NCBI GenBank assembly: GCA_028532985.1
Contig: JANCIK010000004.1
Span: forward strand, 558,001 to 622,000
Reading direction: 5' to 3'
Length of the DNA stretch: 64,000 bases
DNA from: Stropharia rugosoannulata
Taxonomy: Eukaryota > Basidiomycota > Agaricomycetes > Agaricales > Strophariaceae
The notes beneath the pieces were generated by a model, which made no database searches, was not told the origin of the DNA, and saw only the letters and a list, made by a program, of their open reading frames with translations. Positions 1-10,631 of this stretch are shown here, piece by piece. Each line of letters begins with the position of its first letter. Position 1 is the first letter of the stretch. The position numbers were made by a program, and so were the translations under genes.

Positions 1-173
1 AATAATACAGGCAAGGTCCGCTCTGTGGCGATTAGGTCGACGTGCTCGTCGTTTATGACAGTTCGTGCAAGAAGTGTATGTAACAACTATCGTGAAGGCG
101 TGAGGGATAGTAAGTGCGTCCTTATAGAAAACCAGTTCTAGGCGTGGGCGTCAAAGCATTGCAAACCATTAAT
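1..173. other. window edge, no gene seen
   Basis: Short stretch downstream of the first minus-strand gene. Nothing coding is convincing here. It probably holds the 3' untranslated region of the neighbouring gene. Confidence 0.4.
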
Positions 174-1225
174 CTAGATTGCAGTCGGGCTGGAGCGGAA
201 TGAGGGGCCATCTGCACCGTCGCGGTCACCGCCGCCGTGATGCAGAGGCACGGGCTGCTCTGCGGGGCGTTCGTGCGAGTAGAAGCTGCTCGATGTCGAT
301 GCACTCGACGGGCTGCGACTGACACCACCTGACGAGCTGCGAGGCGGGCTCACGTAACGAGGGAGCGATTCCTCAGGCTTCTGGAGGATGAATCCGCGCA
401 TGCCTGCAGCCTTCTCGCCCTGGCGGCCGAATCCGAGCGTGGCCTTCTCAGTGCTGCGCCAGGTGCCGGCGTCAGATACGGTCGTGTCTGCGCGGATGAT
501 GTAGGGCTGCTTCTCCATCGAGGGCGAGAACGCGGCGTTCGGGTACGAGGCAGTAATGAAAACGGGGCGGTTGTCCTGTGTAGTAGGAAGAACGGCTTTA
601 GATTCTGCTCGCCAGGAGGTGATTGAGCGCTTGGCCTTGGCCTTCTCGCGGAAGATGAGGCCAAGGAGCATGTTCACGCAACCCAAAGCGAAGAGGAAGA
701 AGGCGGATACGAGAGTGAAATCGTCGACGTGGTGAGAGAGTATCTGGGTGGAAATCAAGGCCTGGAAAATTCCCAGAGCACCGAGACCAAATTGTGTTCC
801 GAGCACAGGGAAGTAGCGATCGAAGAAAGCCATAGGCCAGCTGCATTCAGAAACTGTAATATTCCAGGTGAGTAACGCAGTGATAAATCAAGTCAGGGTG
901 ACTTACGGAAAAGGATGATGGTCTGGAAGATGATGAGGAGACTCGCAACAACAGCCCAGAAGACACCAGCAGGTTGGTTGGGCACGGTACTTCCAGCAAT
1001 GTAATCACAGTCAACAAGGGACGAATTGTTGCCACCATTTGCTTGGAAAGCATTGACGGCCTTGATATTGGTGACCATGACCAAAATCGTACTGGCAAAC
1101 ACGAGGATAAGAGAGATCAGACTGAGTGCTCGGACGGCATTCAAGCCCATGAACAGCACTAGAGTACTAATTAGAGTACTGTTCACATATTAAGTGTAAT
1201 ACTCACTTGCGCGAGGAGGCAGCAT
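174..1225 (-). CDS. four-helix membrane protein, DUF7598-like
   Basis: Three exons join in frame: 1225-1207, 1158-907 and 853-174, giving 316 residues. The protein starts MLPPRAMLFMGLNAVRALS. It has a hydrophobic helix at about residues 14-36, a lumenal loop with cysteine and N-glycosylation sequons, a second helix ending TIILF, and two more helices (VLGTQFGLGALGIFQALIS and the following FTLVSAFFLFALGCVNMLL). A cytoplasmic Ser/Pro-rich tail of about 150 residues follows. The GLNxxRxLS motif and four-helix layout match a basidiomycete-specific family that I remember as DUF7598; its function is unknown. The start is fixed by the splice that gives an uninterrupted first helix. Family name from memory, so moderately sure. 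Confidence 0.75.
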
Positions 1226-3322
1226 GATGAGTTGTAGATGAGTTGTAGATAGTAGTCTTTGAATTATAGGTTTGCGTGTTTATTGAGCGTAATAAGCGTG
1301 CCCAGCACTGGATGTATATCGTCAAAAGAGTGGAAGAAAGAAAGGGGACGCTGGGTCGGAAACCTAGAAACCGGGGGGAAAGAAGAACGCTGCTCAAGAA
1401 CCGACAGTGGCACTAAGAGTTTTAAGCAAGCTCGGCTAAACTGCGCCGGAGCTCCATATTTGCATGACTAGTCCAGCCATTTGCTTGTATAAATTGAAGA
1501 CAATGTGGCCCGTTGCGCAACGTTGGCGAGACGAGGACAAAATGAGACGAGAACAATGGCCGGGCATTGTAACTATCACGTGACCGAGAAAGACAATAAG
1601 CGCCTTTTCTTGCAGAATCGGCATCCGACATTACATCCACACTGACCGGGACCCTGGATGAAGTACAATGTTCAGGCTTATTATTAAATGGCTTGTTGTC
1701 TAGTTCGCGGTAGATGGTGACGAGTAGCCGAAAACTGTGTTGACTCTGAGAGAATTTCGTTTTTAACTTTAACGAAGCAGCTTGGAAGCAGCTTTGATTC
1801 TTGAAGTCAACTTGAAGTGCGTAAGCAGTCATAAGATAGTCATACTTAAATAAAAATAATTGATTCCCATCCACAGACGTAAGTGTGATGTACACGTCAG
1901 ACGATTCGCAGCAGCAATATGTAATGAAATTGATCCTTATAGACGAGCGCCAAAGAATAACCTGGCAATAAAGTGATTATCGTTGGCAACCTCGTTGGGC
2001 GAGTCCTCAACAAGTTCTGTGCTCCATAACCACGCAAGCCTCGCCCAGACTTTCGATACGTATACTTGCTGCCAATAGTAAGAATTTGTCTTGAGGATTT
2101 TGACAGCGTGCTTGAACGGCCGGATACTTATTGCATCGACCGGAGATGCTGTTCCGGGACAGGGTATATGCAATACCGGAGCGATCAAAGCAGTCGAGGC
2201 AGAACAGGTCGTAAAAAATCGTTATATTGTAGCGTTATATTGTAGGGGTCGGTAGATCCAATAGCCTTTCGAATTTCGCGGCTTGCCAGATCCTTAATAG
2301 TATAAAATACATCTTTTTTGTAGTTTTCCGATGATGCTCAGCAGTTGTTTGAAGTGATACGAGACAAAGACACATATCCTAGAGTAACGAAGTCAATGAA
2401 AGAATTGGCTGCGAAGACCATAGAGCTATGAGATGGAGAAGTTTTTTGATGATTATAAACAGTCAGACCATGTACTTGTACAACTGAAGGCGCAACTACT
2501 CACAATTATATGCGCTTCGTTCATGGCATACTCATAGAGTGGATCTCAGAAGAAGTCGCATATCGCTTGATGAAGAACCATAAAAATCGACGTGCCTGAA
2601 GCTGCCTAAATCCTATTGTGTTCATCGTCCATCTTGTTCAGTAGGCATCGATGACCTGAGCGCAAGACTCAAAGTGGGTCTAACTTATGACTGATAAATT
2701 TCAAAGAAAAAACTGGCAAGTTAATATGAAGTACATCCAATGTGAACAGTCATTAGAACGAACAAGACCCGGAAGCAATTGCCAAAGGTGTGCACTTTCG
2801 ACCGTGGGAAATGAACCGAATGGGCGGCTGCGACCGTTCGACAACGCCGTTACGGAGCCGCGCGCAGCCTACCAGTATTTTCTACTCATCACACTCGAAA
2901 ATAAACCTTGCATTCCGATGTATCTTATCTTAGAGACCTCAGGCGCCCAAAGTGTCTCCACAATCTGGTCACAGCTTGCCCCAAGTTTGCCCGATTATTA
3001 TCACTGGTGCATCGACACAGCACTATGAAGGTCTGGATTTCACCATAATTCATCAGTCCATCCATTCAATAATGGCTCTGGCTGTGTAGCAAGCATGTGT
3101 ATCCTTTTCGGCTACAGCCTACGCCTGAGTGCATTAGAAGCCTCGTTGTAGGCGACCACCCGGGATTACCGTGTAAAATTGGCACTAACCTTGATTCCAT
3201 ATCACTAAGTATGGCATTCCGACAGTAGGGCGAGCCGCGACGCTCGTCACGGCTATCTGCGTCTTTGACCACTTACTTTGACGACGATTGTTTCCTCCTG
3301 CTGAGTCGGACCAAACCTGCCC
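1226..3322. other. intergenic, no supported gene
   Basis: About 2.1 kb of mixed, partly AT-rich DNA between the membrane protein gene and copy A. The longest open frames (about 1422-1895 minus and 2687-3028 plus) have no family resemblance, no clear splice partners and, for the minus one, no ATG at its start. I treat both as chance frames. Promoters of both flanking genes must lie at the two ends. Confidence 0.4.
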
Positions 3323-4805
3323 ATGGGGCCCATATCGTACTTGGTCGTCGCTGTCCTTTGTCTTGCACAACTTTCCTGGGCAGACATAACAAACCGGACG
3401 TCAGATGATTCACTAGGCGACTCCGTAACCCATGTTCCGGTGAACTACCTACCAGCCAGTGGTGTTTGGAACAGCGAAAAATGCTCATTTTGCTCTATCC
3501 AACCTGATGTCAGCCAAACATATTCGGGAACATATACTGCAGCGACGCATAATCCTGGGGATCCACCGATGTCTATCACCATTAACTTCACTGGTAAGTT
3601 ATCAATACTAGAAGATTCCGTAGACCCCATCTTCAGTGCAATATATCTTCGACCCTCTGACGCTTCTGTTTAGGAATAGCTATTTGGATTTTCTTCACGT
3701 TGGCAAACAACATCCCAGGTTCTGTGACGAAGACTTCTGTTAACTTTACGTTGGACGAAGGCTCACCTACATCTTATAATCATGATCCTGATCTGTCAAC
3801 AACGAATTTCAACTACAAGGTTTTGGTATTTCAGCAGGAGAATCTCAATAACACGCACCACACTTTGGTTATATCGACTTCTCAATTCTTCCCTGACCCT
3901 GTCTATGTGAATTTTGACTACGCCATTTATACGTGAGCATTGTCTTCTCTAGCACAATCTGGGTAGTGAAGGAGTTGACCTTCTTTCTTTTTTTCAGCCA
4001 TGAAGATGTCGTTACGGATACAAATACTACTACAACCTCCTCTACATCATCTACAACCTCGTCGTCATCTTCGCCCTCTTCAACCCCCTCCCAGTCTCAT
4101 TCAAAAGACGATGTCGTTAAACGTGCCGTAATTGGCGGAACACTAGGTGGTGTGGCTGCTACCCTGTCTGTCATCCTTGCGCTCTATATGTGCCGTCAAT
4201 GGCGGAGAAGGTCCTCTCGAATCTCCAACGAGCAAAACATACTGGAAGCGCCGACGCCCTACGTCGATCTGCGGCCCATGTCTTCTCACTCCGACACCTT
4301 TTCTGCTCGGGCCCCCAGCACCTTCCCCAGAGAGAAGGACTCTTTTAATAGCCTGCTGAAACGCGAGACCGGCTCGTCACCGCCGACTTCTCCGCCTGGC
4401 GACTTTGACATCCGTGACTCCATGTACACCCGGGGACCCGGACGGAACGTGTTCGTGCCGAGGCATAGCCGGGGGTCGGGCTCCGTCGACGATGATCCAC
4501 AGGCGCGGCGTGACCCCGCGCACACCGCGCGCCTGCTACGCCAGTTGCAGCAGGAGTTCATCGACCTTGCTTCTGAGCTGGGCGAGAGCGCGCAGGACAT
4601 GGCGCGCCACCTCGTGAAGCAGCCCGGGGGCATGCAAGATCCGGCCATGCGGCAGTTTATTGATACGTCAGGGATGAGGGAACAGTTGCTTATGATCCAG
4701 GCGCGGATCGAGGACATTGAACTGGGGCAGTCGCCAGACGACGCGTTGCGTGTTAGGCCGCCAGAGTACTCGTCGGACTATACTTCATCAGCTACCATGC
4801 GCTGA
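3323..4805 (+). CDS. stalked single-pass membrane protein, copy A
   Basis: Exons 3323-3593, 3674-3932 and 3998-4805 give 445 residues. A signal peptide (MGPISYLVVAVLCLAQLSWA) leads into a roughly 175-residue ectodomain with N-glycosylation sequons, a CSFC pair and an FDYAIYT ending at the exon 2/3 border. A short Thr/Ser stalk, one membrane helix beginning VIGGTLGGVAA, a basic RRRSS stop-transfer and a cytoplasmic tail follow. The tail has helical segments and a PPEY motif 13 residues from the end. Exon 2 has exactly the length (259 nt) of exon 2 in copy B. This layout is widespread in agaricomycetes and resembles a surface sensor or receptor; the ligand is unknown. It lies 18 kb from its relatives and is clearly diverged from them. 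Confidence 0.85.
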
Positions 4806-6292
4806 GTGCAGCGCTTTATATACCTTGAACCTTTTCACGATCAGCATCCAACTTGCTGCATTCACGGACTACACAGTTATTTATTTACTCCGCGCGACCT
4901 TGATGTACAACATTTTTCTGCCTAATCATGGAACGTATATACAGTGGAATAAAGCGAAACCGAGGCCAAACTAGCGATACAATTCTCTGCTTGTACTTGT
5001 ATAGCTTTCTCCTACTAATTCGGTTTGTTATAGCGAGCGTGTGTACCGTTCCGGATCTTATTCATACTTGCTCTATTACCCATTGCATGCTAGCGGTTAT
5101 TCCTGGTTTCTGTGGAAACTGAGTTTCCGTAAAGGCAGCTCGCTGTGGGCTTTCCACAGCAGAGTATCGGTCTATCGAGCGAATAAATCGAAATGTTGGT
5201 GTCCATCTGGCGATGCTGTTGATGTTGGGAATTTGGACGTCGCGGTTACACTTAGCTTCTATAAGATATTAACTTAAAGATACCCTGAAGGCAATGTTCA
5301 CCGTCAGATCCAAATATGGGGACCTCTGTTTAGCTGGATATTCCCCAGCGCATACAATCCTACAAATGTCTTTATGTAATTCATGTAGTGAGTTGGTAAA
5401 CCACTACAAGCCACTACTGCTTTGGCCGATTGGCTTGTATACGACGGGATAAGACGACGGAGTGCTTCGGCACCACGGGCCAAAGCAATGTGATGTCCGA
5501 GCAGTCTCTCGGAATCACAGGAACGGAAGCCCACAAAAATCGGAATACGAGTTTTGTGGGGGTTGCGGGGGGCGCTGGCCTGAAGCGTGCCGAGGCGTGG
5601 GGAAGCGGCCTGCGGGGGCGGCCGATCGGAGGATCGAGCGCGCGTCCGCAGACAAAACCGACGCCTGGAAGCCGATGGCGCGCAAACGGACGCCAGCGCC
5701 TGAGCGCATGGGGACCAGGGAGACGCGTGCCGAAGCCGCGTGCCCGCCTGGCCGCACCACACACTGAAAGAAAAGAGGAGAGGGTGGGTGGGTGAGAAAA
5801 GAACGAGGCACTCGAGCACAGAGAGGGCCTCGTGGAAGGAAAGAGAGAGCCAGTTCTCTCTTTCCAGCACGAGAGGAAGCGCTGCTGTAGTGCGTTGTTT
5901 ACGCACTGACAGCGCGCTTCTCCGGGCCCTCAACCTGCGCTCCTCGTCCTATCCTCAGCGCCTGATCGCGGAATTGATAATGCAACATATACTCATTAGT
6001 GGCAATGGTCACGAGCAATTTTTGCCCTTGGCGACCTTCCCCATTTGTCCCTCTCTTGCCCTTATCGGGTGATATTTGTCCTTATTGTGTTGTGCAACAC
6101 TGCATACATATACCCGAAGACTGCGCCTATCTATCTTCATCTTTAACCACATCTGACATCCTCTTGAGTCAGCCTTTTATGATCTAGAAGCCGTTCTGAC
6201 GATAGACCAAATTTTTCCATATAAACAAACAACTCCCGAACTTTTCCGTCCCTTGGAAAAACTCTAATCTGCGTTATACCTTGTCTAGCTGC
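4806..6292. other. intergenic with a GC-rich CpG-dense patch
   Basis: About 1.5 kb. Positions 5560-5770 are strikingly GC- and CG-rich compared with the AT-rich flanks and are open in several frames on both strands, as expected from composition alone. I see no start or splice pattern supporting a gene. It may be an upstream regulatory island or a short non-coding transcript, but neither is shown. Confidence 0.35.
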
Positions 6293-6832
6293 ATGATGCC
6301 AGTTCCCGACTCTACCCGAATCCCGACATCTTCTTCCCCTATCCCCGGACCTCCCCCCGCGGCTACCCATCTACACTCGGCCTCCCCAACTTCTACTGTC
6401 ACTTTCACGGACGCATCGGCTGCTGTCATTGCCTTCGAAAACGCCCTCGTGGACGTTTTACCTCCCTCCTTTATGGCCTATGCTACTATGGAGAACTGTG
6501 GTAAATTGCTTCGTGAACATATAACTCTCCTTCACTCCCGGGTCATGACCGAACTCCTCTCACAAGGCGAAGTGAACGCTAGACAAATCCTTGCCGATTT
6601 CGCCCCCACATTTGATATGGCTATGGCAATTATGTCTTTATTAGAGAATTCAGTCATATACTCTATAGATAACGAGGAGAGAAGCCTTTTAGTGTCTCTA
6701 GCATTGATCCGTACACAGCTCGAGTCCCAAACTCGGATGCATAGCGATTTAGGCCTTTTACAACGTGAATATGCGGTCCTTAGTCTTGAACTCCAGCGAC
6801 CGCGACGATTCGAGACCTCGGATGCCGTCTAG
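6293..6832 (+). CDS. small orphan protein, 179 residues
   Basis: Single open frame. The first ATG is at 6293 (MMPVPDS). The first 45 residues are Ser/Pro/Thr-rich and probably disordered; the remaining part (from about FTDASAAVIAFENAL) is rich in Leu, Ala, Met and Glu and looks alpha-helical throughout. No membrane helix or signal peptide is seen, and no family is recognised. The upstream 250 bp are AT-rich and the downstream neighbour is convergent. Coding is supported by length, amphipathic residue pattern and CG-ending codons in the 5' part, but an untranslated transcript cannot be excluded. Confidence 0.5.
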   Translation: MMPVPDSTRIPTSSSPIPGPPPAATHLHSASPTSTVTFTDASAAVIAFENALVDVLPPSFMAYATMENCGKLLREHITLLHSRVMTELLSQGEVNARQILADFAPTFDMAMAIMSLLENSVIYSIDNEERSLLVSLALIRTQLESQTRMHSDLGLLQREYAVLSLELQRPRRFETSDAV

Positions 6833-7505
6833 GATAACGTCATTCAATCTCTCAACCTTGAGATTCTCAACTAGCCGTTGGGCTTTCCGGACTGGTCTCT
6901 GATCCTGATTCAACTCCTTGTTTAACTCTACAATTTACATGTTTCCCGGCGCGCATACATTCTGGTTTTATAACACAGCTGCTTTGATTAATGTATTAAA
7001 TTTGTTTCAGTGGCTACTACTTAGTTTACGTAGCCATAGATGTATTCCTCGTTTTAAAGTTTGCGTGCGTTTGAATAGTTTTACAATGTAGTAAAAATAT
7101 CATTGATTGAAAGAGTAGGCAAACCTTCAAGATAAGGAAAATTCAAAAGTTGAACGTTGATGGTCAAGCAGGCTCATGCACATGCGCGACACGTTTGCAC
7201 AAGGGAACCGAAGTATCAATAGTCTCGAGCACCTCCTGATTCAACTGCCGACCATGACTGCCAATAATTCGCGTGTCCCGCACGTAGACACGCGAGAACT
7301 GTTACATAATATATTTGGGAAGTTACGTAGGTTAGAAACAACATCACTTTGACACTATTACTACATTTGAAGGAGCTACGTGAATCATTTGAGCGTGCCA
7401 CCTTTACTTATTTATTAGAAAGGATGCATTCATGGCGCACCCCACCTGCTACTCGTTATTGAACCCGCGCGGTTAAACCACTAAATGCTCCCACAGTCCC
7501 TTGAC
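6833..7505. other. convergent intergenic spacer
   Basis: AT-rich spacer between the 3' ends of two convergent genes. No gene, RNA or repeat stands out. Confidence 0.4.
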
Positions 7506-9400
7506 TCAAACTTGCTCTATTTCCCATTGCATTCTTGGGGTTATCGTGGCAGTCTTCGCGAGTTTGTTTGCCGTAAACTCTTCAGGCCCTAGAGAATCGT
7601 CGTGCTGTGCTGACCAAGAATCGGACCGATCCGTCCAGCGAACGAATCGATAAGTTGGAGTCCATCTCGCAACGTCGTTAATGCTGGGAGTTCGAATGGT
7701 ACTGGTACACTTTGAAGTGACGAAGTATACCTTGTCCTGCCAATCTTTGTCGGGGCGTGGCCAGGATGGAGAGATAAGCGGATCTAAGTAGGGCTTAACT
7801 TGTATGGTTTTTGTTGTTTTTGAGTAAGTAAAGGTTGGAAGATGATGGGACCAAGGATTTGGCCAGGGTAATGTTGGTACCCTCGGTTTTGCTACTATCA
7901 AGCAATTTCCTGTAAGTCGAAGAGATTTTGGTAAGTCACTTATACTACGAGAAGTTACACCACGCGATTCACTAACCGAAAATATCAACATGAACTCCGC
8001 TCACGCACAGTTCACCGTTCCCATTGATATAGAAAGCCTAGGAGTAACAGTGAGTTGATATTTCCCTTCAAATTAAGCTGAGAAAGAGAGGGAGAAGGAC
8101 ATGCACCTGACTGTCGCTGTGCTCGCTTAATCTGGAGAGTACAAGTACATTTCCGTCACGCCTGGAATCTTCACGGTATACGGTCCAGTATCGTGGATTA
8201 TCTCTTTCCTCAACTAATCGAATGCGAAAGAAGCCACTCGGGAACCCTGTGCACTCTCGACCTGTCGAGTTGTTGGGGGAAGGATCTAACGTTGGGGTAG
8301 AGTTGGAAAACTCCTTATAATCCAAATGAACAATGACTAATGAGGGCCAAGAAGCATGCTATCAGCTTACCTGGTGATACTGAGGAGGAGGAGATGTTCT
8401 TTTCCTGCTTCAGCAAATATCTGAAGATATCATTGCATAAAACGGTACGTACAAGTCTTCACCCGAATATTCCGAGTACGTGCTCTCCGTTGATTTGGTG
8501 GAACGCCCCTTAAGAGGCACTTGCTCCTCGACGGCGGTAATTGGAATTATGGAAAATACAGTGGTGCTGTCGCGCTGTGAGCTGAGCTTGGCATACTTGT
8601 TATCGAGGTATAACTGTTCATCGTGTCTTTTTTCAGTCGAAAATCTTGATTGAGTAAAACTCAGAGGTCAATGGGCTTGGATTGATGGAGATGCAAGCGG
8701 TATCAGATCTGACCTGTACATGTCCCCATCCCTAGAGATATCCCAGAAGTATGGGGTTCTCTCCAACTTAATACTGCCTGGGACACTGGGAACTACGTAG
8801 AGCCTGTTCGCCCGGGACATGATGGCAGCTCCTCCATTTCCATCACAGTGGAGAATCCACTAAATAATATAGCAAATCAAGGTTAGCAAGGTCACCAAAG
8901 GCAGTCACATTGAAAATTCAGTCAGTACAGACCTGCTGTGAGTGTCCTCCATGAAATATTTGCATCGAGACCAACGGAACTTGTGCAGACCTCGATAGTA
9001 AAGTGCTGAGATGGGCCACGCTTAAAAGCTTATTTCCGGTTGCAGTTATCAACAATTGCGGACCACCTGGAGACGCCTCAGTTATTAGAAATCATGTAAA
9101 GATTTGAAGCTTCTGCTCCAAGAGAGCGCAAAACAAAGACTGACTAAAGTAGTCACATAAGTCAGTTTCGTCGTCCTCTGTGTAATGGGTACTGCTTTCA
9201 TTAAACTCATCCCCTACTGGTGATTGTTAGCTTTATCTCAACATCCTGTCAACATTTCATTGATTCAAACTTGAAATCAATATTGAAATCCGTTGACTCA
9301 CGAGCGTGATTGGGGGTTGCATGATCAGACTTGAACTAGACTTTTCAGACTTACACGTGGTAGATGTGCCGGAGGCTAAAGTGGAGGATGGGGCAAACAT
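7506..9400 (-). CDS. beta-trefoil (ricin-B-like) fold protein, multi-exon
   Basis: A minus-strand gene of about eight exons, assembled by eye. The start is ATG 9400, with an in-frame stop just upstream. Later exons read LLSVAHLSTLL, then QQWILHCDGNGGAAIMSR, then WDISRDGDMYR, then an acidic/Ser linker, then WTVYREDSRRDGNVLVLSR and AFYINGNGELCV, and a last exon ending at 7506. The QxW motif and repeated W-x-V/I + DGN..Y pattern are those of beta-trefoil lectin-like domains. The last exon carries a long C-terminal extension ending in a charged tail. No signal peptide is seen, so it is probably cytoplasmic. Carbohydrate binding is not shown. Exon borders in the middle (8400-9100) are uncertain. 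Confidence 0.6.
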
Positions 9401-9583
9401 GATCAGGTAGAACGCAGACGCCTGGCAGACGCTCTACATGCACTGGAGCGACACTGAAGTGCAATAAGCGCCCGTGAGTTTAGGGTGTGTAAACTTGTGT
9501 AAAGCGGTAAAGTACTGTCATGTGACAATCCCGCCGACGGCAACACGCTCCGGAGTTTGCTTCAACACTTATCACTTGCTACA
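9401..9583. promoter_or_regulatory. bidirectional promoter region
   Basis: Only 183 bp separate the start codons of two divergent genes (ATG 9400 minus, ATG 9584 plus), so both promoters must lie or overlap here. No unmistakable TATA box is visible. Confidence 0.5.
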
Positions 9584-10029
9584 ATGAACTCCCCGCCGGA
9601 CCCTAGTTCCCCGTCTCCATCGACCCCGTCTTCAGGCTCACCTCCGCCAGAGGAGGCATTTCCATCAGGCTCTTCGGGACAACCCGCCTATCTCGTAAAC
9701 CCCACCACTCACGTCGGCTCCGCGTTCAGTGCGTCGAATGCGTCGAGCGCCAAACGACGCCTCCCGGCTGGCTCTTCGTATGCATCTGGATCGGCGCGGG
9801 ATCCCAAATCGCGACGACGTGGGGAGTCTGGACGCGCAGGGACCTCAGAGTGGCAAGGCGTTCTGAAGGAGGGCGGAGGGAAGAAGGAGAAAGATGAGCT
9901 TATTGATACAGCTCTTGTCGATTACTTGCGGAAAGGTATATCACTGTTAAATCTGTATTTCCTAACGATTTACACGATTTGTACGCAGAAATCGGGGACC
10001 CATTCCTCGAACCTGGATTCAAAGGTTAA
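9584..10029 (+). CDS. small Ser/Pro-rich protein, unknown function
   Basis: Two exons join in frame: ATG 9584 to about 9934, then a 55-bp intron (GTATAT..ACGCAG), then a short exon ending EIGDPFLEPGFKG at TAA 10027-10029. About 130 residues. The first half is disordered and Ser/Pro-rich (SSPSPSTPSSGSPPP), the middle is basic (KSRRRGESGR, possible nuclear signal), and the end is a short helical motif ELIDTALVDYLRKEIGDPF. The C-terminal motif looks conserved in style, but I do not recognise the family. It shares a 183-bp promoter with the beta-trefoil gene. Confidence 0.6.
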
Positions 10030-10631
10030 ATATTTACCACTGGTATGTTTTCTCCAGAGTTGATCAATGTAACATGACGCTCACTCTTTTATCTCAGTTG
10101 TGTTATTACCTCATTTTGTATTTCTATGTCGTTGCAATATTGCTCTTGAAGTGTTCGCTTTCCGTTTCATTACGCTGAAATTGCTCGATTAATGCCCATC
10201 GAAAATCATTTATGCAATATTCTAAGACGGGATGATACAGGTAGAATTTATTAGAAAGATCATTTCACGTCTCAACACCAGGCAAATCTCACAGGATCCC
10301 CCGAAGACGATGTCATAGGCTGTGCAGGTTAGAAGCAGTTTCTTTTCTCATTGATCTGATCGCGATTTGGAATCTGGTCTGCATATTGTCAAACTGTAAG
10401 CATGTAGCGTAGCATTTGGTTTTCACTAACAAAATTTCTGTAGATGTCTTTATATTATTGTTTAGAAACTACATGGGTGATATGGGGGATTTCAATCGAC
10501 TCAGTAAACGAACGAAATGACTAGATAACATACATCCAGGAATGTGAGATAGGACCAATTAAATAGTAACACTACTTGATACAAAGTCCACAGCAACACA
10601 ACAAAAATACACAATCAATACAACAGAATTA
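10030..10631. other. intergenic, AT-rich
   Basis: AT-rich spacer between the convergent ends of the small Ser/Pro-rich gene and the flippase gene. No gene seen; likely 3' untranslated regions. Confidence 0.4.

Noticed and set aside
1422..1895. Minus-strand frame of 157 codons
   Set aside because: Starts without ATG, no family likeness, and no credible splice partner.
5304..5933. Minus-strand Arg/Ala-rich frame in the GC-rich patch
   Set aside because: Several frames on both strands are open over the same bases, amino-acid content follows base composition, and no domain or splice pattern appears.
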